Assembly (NCBI GenBank): GCA_903813345.2
Contig: CAIIXF020000010.1
Location: forward strand, 10,592,349-10,656,348
Direction: 5' to 3'
Source: Owenia fusiformis
Taxonomy: Eukaryota > Annelida > Polychaeta > Sabellida > Oweniidae
DNA: 64,000 bases
Below the pieces are notes generated by a model that saw only the letters and a program-made list of their open reading frames with translations, did no database searches and was not told the origin of the DNA. The translations under genes and the position numbers were made by a program. Every line of letters starts with the position of its first letter. Position 1 is the first letter of the stretch. This document shows positions 60,648-64,000 of the stretch, piece by piece.

Positions 60648-61795
60648 TTAGGATGATCCACACATTTTCGTGACATAGTTTCGTGCAGGATCATAGTAAC
60701 TTGCCCGAAATGCTTTTGTTTCTGGCCAGCCTCTCATTTCACTAACCAGTGGCAACTTGTAGTCAGTCTCCATGACAAGAACCATCCCCACTAATGCAAC
60801 TACCAGCAATAGGGTGATGACTGCAGCGACAGTTTTCAATGTGCTTCTACTTGAGTCGGGTTTTATATCATCTTGGGGTTTATCTGTGTTGACCACACCA
60901 TTGTCCTTTGAGTGCTCTACAATTGGTTCAGTTGTCATAACAGAAGTTTGCTCTTCATCCGGAACATCAGCCTTTTCACCTGAATGATTCATCGATTTAG
61001 CTTCCTCTAATTCTTTTTGTAAAACTTCAATTTGAGCATCTAAATTTTCTGGTGTAGTATTATCAGAGGCGAGATCCTGTGGTGGTTCCTCCTGGTCTGG
61101 AGTAGCGGCAGCTGACTTGTTTGGTTCATAAGTCGTATCCGAGATTTTCACCTCCTCTTCTTCAGGAATGGAGAGCTCCTCTGGTGCAATTGGAGCTCTA
61201 ACCTCTGCCTCGAGAGACCGACTCATGACATCTGGGACTGATTGAGCTGTCTCTATTTCTGCAAGATACAAGTAAATATCTCAGTTATTTTCATCCTATA
61301 GAAAATGAGAATACAACTTTATTTTGCAGACAGGCAAAATCAAAAATGTGTGAAATTGAACCACTTCATGAGAGATCAAATACATGTATCACAAAATTAA
61401 ATTGGAAGAATAACCATAGGAAACTTTTCATTCTATGACAGCATGAAATAGAATAAAGATAATTTATGACATAATCTACATTCATTGTAATCCTGATCTG
61501 ATGTAATGCCTATCGGGAGGAAAATGTACAATTATAATATAATGTAACAAACAAGGCATTAACATGACAAAATGTCAACATCAGTTACTGGAAGTTGTAA
61601 GAATTTGTTACAGACGCAGACCTCAGACTGCCGAACACTGTCAACAAAAAAGTTTGAGACTATAACAATATGTCATCACTTCGTGTTGTGACATAAAAAT
61701 AAGACATACCCTCGATGGCTGAATTGCTGATCAAGGAGTTAGGTCGACTCGTGGATTTACTAACATGGCGTGGGAAGTGTGGGACTGACTGGGAC
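60648..61795 (-). CDS. C-terminal exons of a tail-anchored membrane protein, possibly FRMD3/FRMD5-like (partial)
   Basis: Two exons, 61710-61795 and 60648-61258, are joined in phase 1 (donor GTATGT, acceptor CTTGCAG) and encode the last 231 residues. The text begins SQSVPHFPRHVSKSTSRPNS. It continues with a long acidic, disordered stretch (PEEEEVKIS, a short heptad-like IEVLQKELEEAKS) and one hydrophobic segment (TVAAVITLLLVVALVGMVLV). It ends with a 40-residue tail containing LPLVSEMRGWPETKAFRASY and YDPARNYVTKM. A FERM protein with a C-terminal membrane segment and a tail of similar length (FRMD3/FRMD5) is my best guess, from memory of tail shape only. The acceptor before 61795 (TGTTTTTCAG, phase 2) shows that further exons lie upstream, beyond 61795. 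Confidence 0.75.
61554..61694 (-). repeat. Hairpin-headed dispersed element, copy 7
   Basis: Minus-strand head stem ATGTCACAACAC-GA-AGTGATGACAT, ATTGTTATAGTCTCAAACTT, GACAGTGTTCGGC, and a tail ending TGTTAATGCCT. It lies inside the membrane-protein gene intron. Confidence 0.75.
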
Positions 61796-64000
61796 CTGAA
61801 AAACAATCATTTACAGTGAATACCCATATCCATAATACCCATATTACTATATTCACTTTATTAGATAAGCTTCTCAATATCCCTTCAAAGCAGTTTTTGT
61901 GGGATAAAATGAAGTACCAAAAAATCTTAGACTTCGACTGATGGAAGGGTGGAGTTCATTTGGGTATCTGAAGTTTAAGGATTTAAGCCATGGCCTCAGT
62001 CCAATGTGGAATGACAATTCCTTGAAGGTGTTGTTTTCCAAAATTTGCACGGGATGTGCAGCATCAAGTAATCATTTTAAGAAAAAACACCTGAAAGAAA
62101 TGGTCATTCCACAATGTATTACATACCCAGCGAAGCATTTGTATTGAAGTCAATGGAGCTGAAGGTCGGCTATATATTCCTGTATAGCCGCCAAACCTTT
62201 TACCATGACAATCTTATGACGTCATCGGGACCTCATGTTTCATTTCTTCCTACTTTCACTCGCACACATACACGTGGCGTCATTGATATAACGTAGCCAT
62301 GATATAAAAGTATGTAATACAACAGTTATGTCCGCATCATTGAATATATGTCTTCGGTCTGTCGTAATATAACCCTCGCAAGCTCGGGCTATATTGGTGA
62401 CAGACCTTAGGCATATATTCAATGATAGGGACATAACTGCTAAGTATTGAGTCTTGGGGTTATATTATCTTCAATGACACCTAAAAGATATGAAATTATA
62501 GAATCTACAAATCTAAAAGATTTACTGGCTGCTTCCTCTGCTAGGAAGTAAACTAAATGATTCACTCCATGATTTTTGACAACTTTAAAGCTATATTTTA
62601 AGGGTGGAAAAATGATAAATATAACTGACTTCATTTCCAATAACTAAAACTTATACACCGACATTTGTACCCATACTGCTTTATTAGCACTAACAGGTCT
62701 GGATAACAATAACAATAGAATGATATTTTTGATCTCGCTCAGAGTCATAACAACAAATGATGAAATTGAAAAGATAAAATCGTGCATAACTGTAAATAAA
62801 TATTCATTAGCATTAAGGAATATTGATGAAATTGGAAAGATAAATTGTGAATAACTTTATGGCGTAAAGAATATTCTGAGCATTACTGCTAAAATATTCA
62901 AAGCAAGGATTCTACTGTTACTTTTATGCTAGTTAAAACCACATACTATTTCTTGCTGAGGAGGGGTGTCTGGGTCATGGTTTCATTATATTTTTCAAAT
63001 TACATTAATATAGCAAACTGTACTTTTGTTTTGTTGTTTTTGCAATTGTCTGGATATTGGTGATGAATTTAATTGGTGAACTTACAAGACATCTCTTAAA
63101 CCATGGTATAGGTATAGGATATAGCACCTGATTAAAGCACTCTTATGCTGTTAATATGATTTTAATAAGTGAAAACAAACCAAAACATGTTTAAGGTTGT
63201 ATTTGTCATCTAGTAGCTAGTTAAACACATTATAATTATTAATATTTGCAGTCGAAAATCAAAGTTGAAAAAATATTTTTGGTAACAAAACTTTACATTT
63301 GTGTCTTGTCAATTGGTTCTAAATCAAAAATGGTGCACCAGGATAAATATCTGTAATAAAAAACACATGGCAATATGGCAAAAAAACTCATGCAATTTCT
63401 TTATCATTGGGTATTCCAGTTTCTTTTGTTGTCCATGAACTGGAAAATATATTCACGATGACGACTCTGATAAGTGAAAATAAATGTAACACATCATCCT
63501 AATACTCCTTAATAATTATACTACACGCATAACTATTACATTATAAAAAAGGAATTTTGCAAAGATAGTTGCAAGTAGCAGTTGAAAAACAGAAGCAAAA
63601 AGGTAAGCTTGAACTAAATCAGAATTTATCATAGACCCTCTTGTTAGCCAATGGAAGAACTTTAAAAAATGCTCACAATAAAGCTTTTTATTTTGAAGGA
63701 AATTATCAGTGAATCAATCAACAAATTTTTCTCAAACATCTTGAGCACCTTTTGTATGAATTGTTTTGCAAATCATATGTATATCCAAGATATTTTATAG
63801 CAAGCTATTCACATCATATACTTGTACTGATTCCAAAAGTTTGTCACATTGTCTCAAGATATGAAATTACAATTTGAAATATTTAGAAGCTGCAAGATGC
63901 AATCTGGTAATCTGATCATCGTGATATTGGTCATCACCGCAAGTGTGTCAGTCGCTGATATATATTTAAAGGCTGCAGATGAAGATCCTAATAGCCTTTG
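61796..64000 (-). other. Intron of the membrane-protein gene, running to the window edge
   Basis: Holds the second two-module palindromic repeat (62116-62439). I find no exon with matching phase-2 donor and protein-like text between 61796 and 64000. The rest is AT-rich. Confidence 0.5.
62116..62439. repeat. Two-module palindromic repeat, copy 2
   Basis: Module 1 runs from GTATTACATAC (62116) to GTATGTAATAC (ending 62320), with AGCGAAGCATTTGTATTGAA and TGACGTCA. Module 2 is a hairpin with an imperfect stem of about 41 bp starting CAGTTATGTCCGCATCATTG and closing before CAATGATAGGGACATAACTG. Confidence 0.75.

Overview
This window is animal nuclear DNA, most likely from a marine invertebrate. 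It is AT-rich, its genes are split by GT-AG introns (one about 16.5 kb long), and much of the rest is non-autonomous DNA transposons, foldback elements and minisatellites. The protein matches are clearly metazoan. I cannot name the phylum from sequence alone. All gene identities rest on my reading of motifs and family memory, not on database searches.

Layout of genes: (1) 1354-1562 (-), first coding exon of a C9orf85-like zinc-ribbon protein; the rest lies beyond the left edge. (2) 7298-24666 (+), a complete two-exon ABHD17-type depalmitoylase of 287 aa. (3) 32686-33892 (-), a complete two-exon SNRNP35, the U11/U12 (minor spliceosome) 35K protein, 240 aa. (4) 41562-42227 (-), a previously unmarked two-exon gene for an 80-aa secreted cysteine-rich peptide, with a possible 5' UTR exon near 44955. 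(5) 48438-55865 (+), a complete eight-exon GTPBP3 (mitochondrial tRNA-modifying GTPase, MnmE family), 616 aa. It carries a long, partly repetitive insertion inside the G domain, and a 50-bp minisatellite runs almost to its start codon. (6) 60648-61795 (-), the last two exons of a single-pass membrane protein, tentatively FRMD3/FRMD5-like; upstream exons lie off the right edge. A decayed coding fragment sits antisense in the ABHD17 intron (21777-22439). These are unrelated housekeeping genes rather than a pathway cluster. C9orf85 and ABHD17 are, as I recall, also neighbours in human (9q21), so that pair may be old synteny.

The most striking non-genic content is mobile-element structure. A 5.8-kb foldback element (11264-17083) has arms built of about 360-bp tandem units. 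Its pre-insertion site is preserved about 1 kb away in a tandem duplicate, which fixes its ends and a 3-bp target duplication. Other elements are: two smaller foldbacks (29983-30793, 35005-36950); three elements with CA...TG ends and 5-bp target duplications; several TA-flanked MITE families; a TTAA-flanked piggyBac-type MITE; a 115-bp hairpin MITE with a 9-bp duplication; seven copies of a short hairpin-headed dispersed element; and two copies of a two-module palindromic repeat whose stem pairing persists although the stem sequence has changed. Minisatellites with 21-, 31-, 42- and 50-bp units are scattered through the window.
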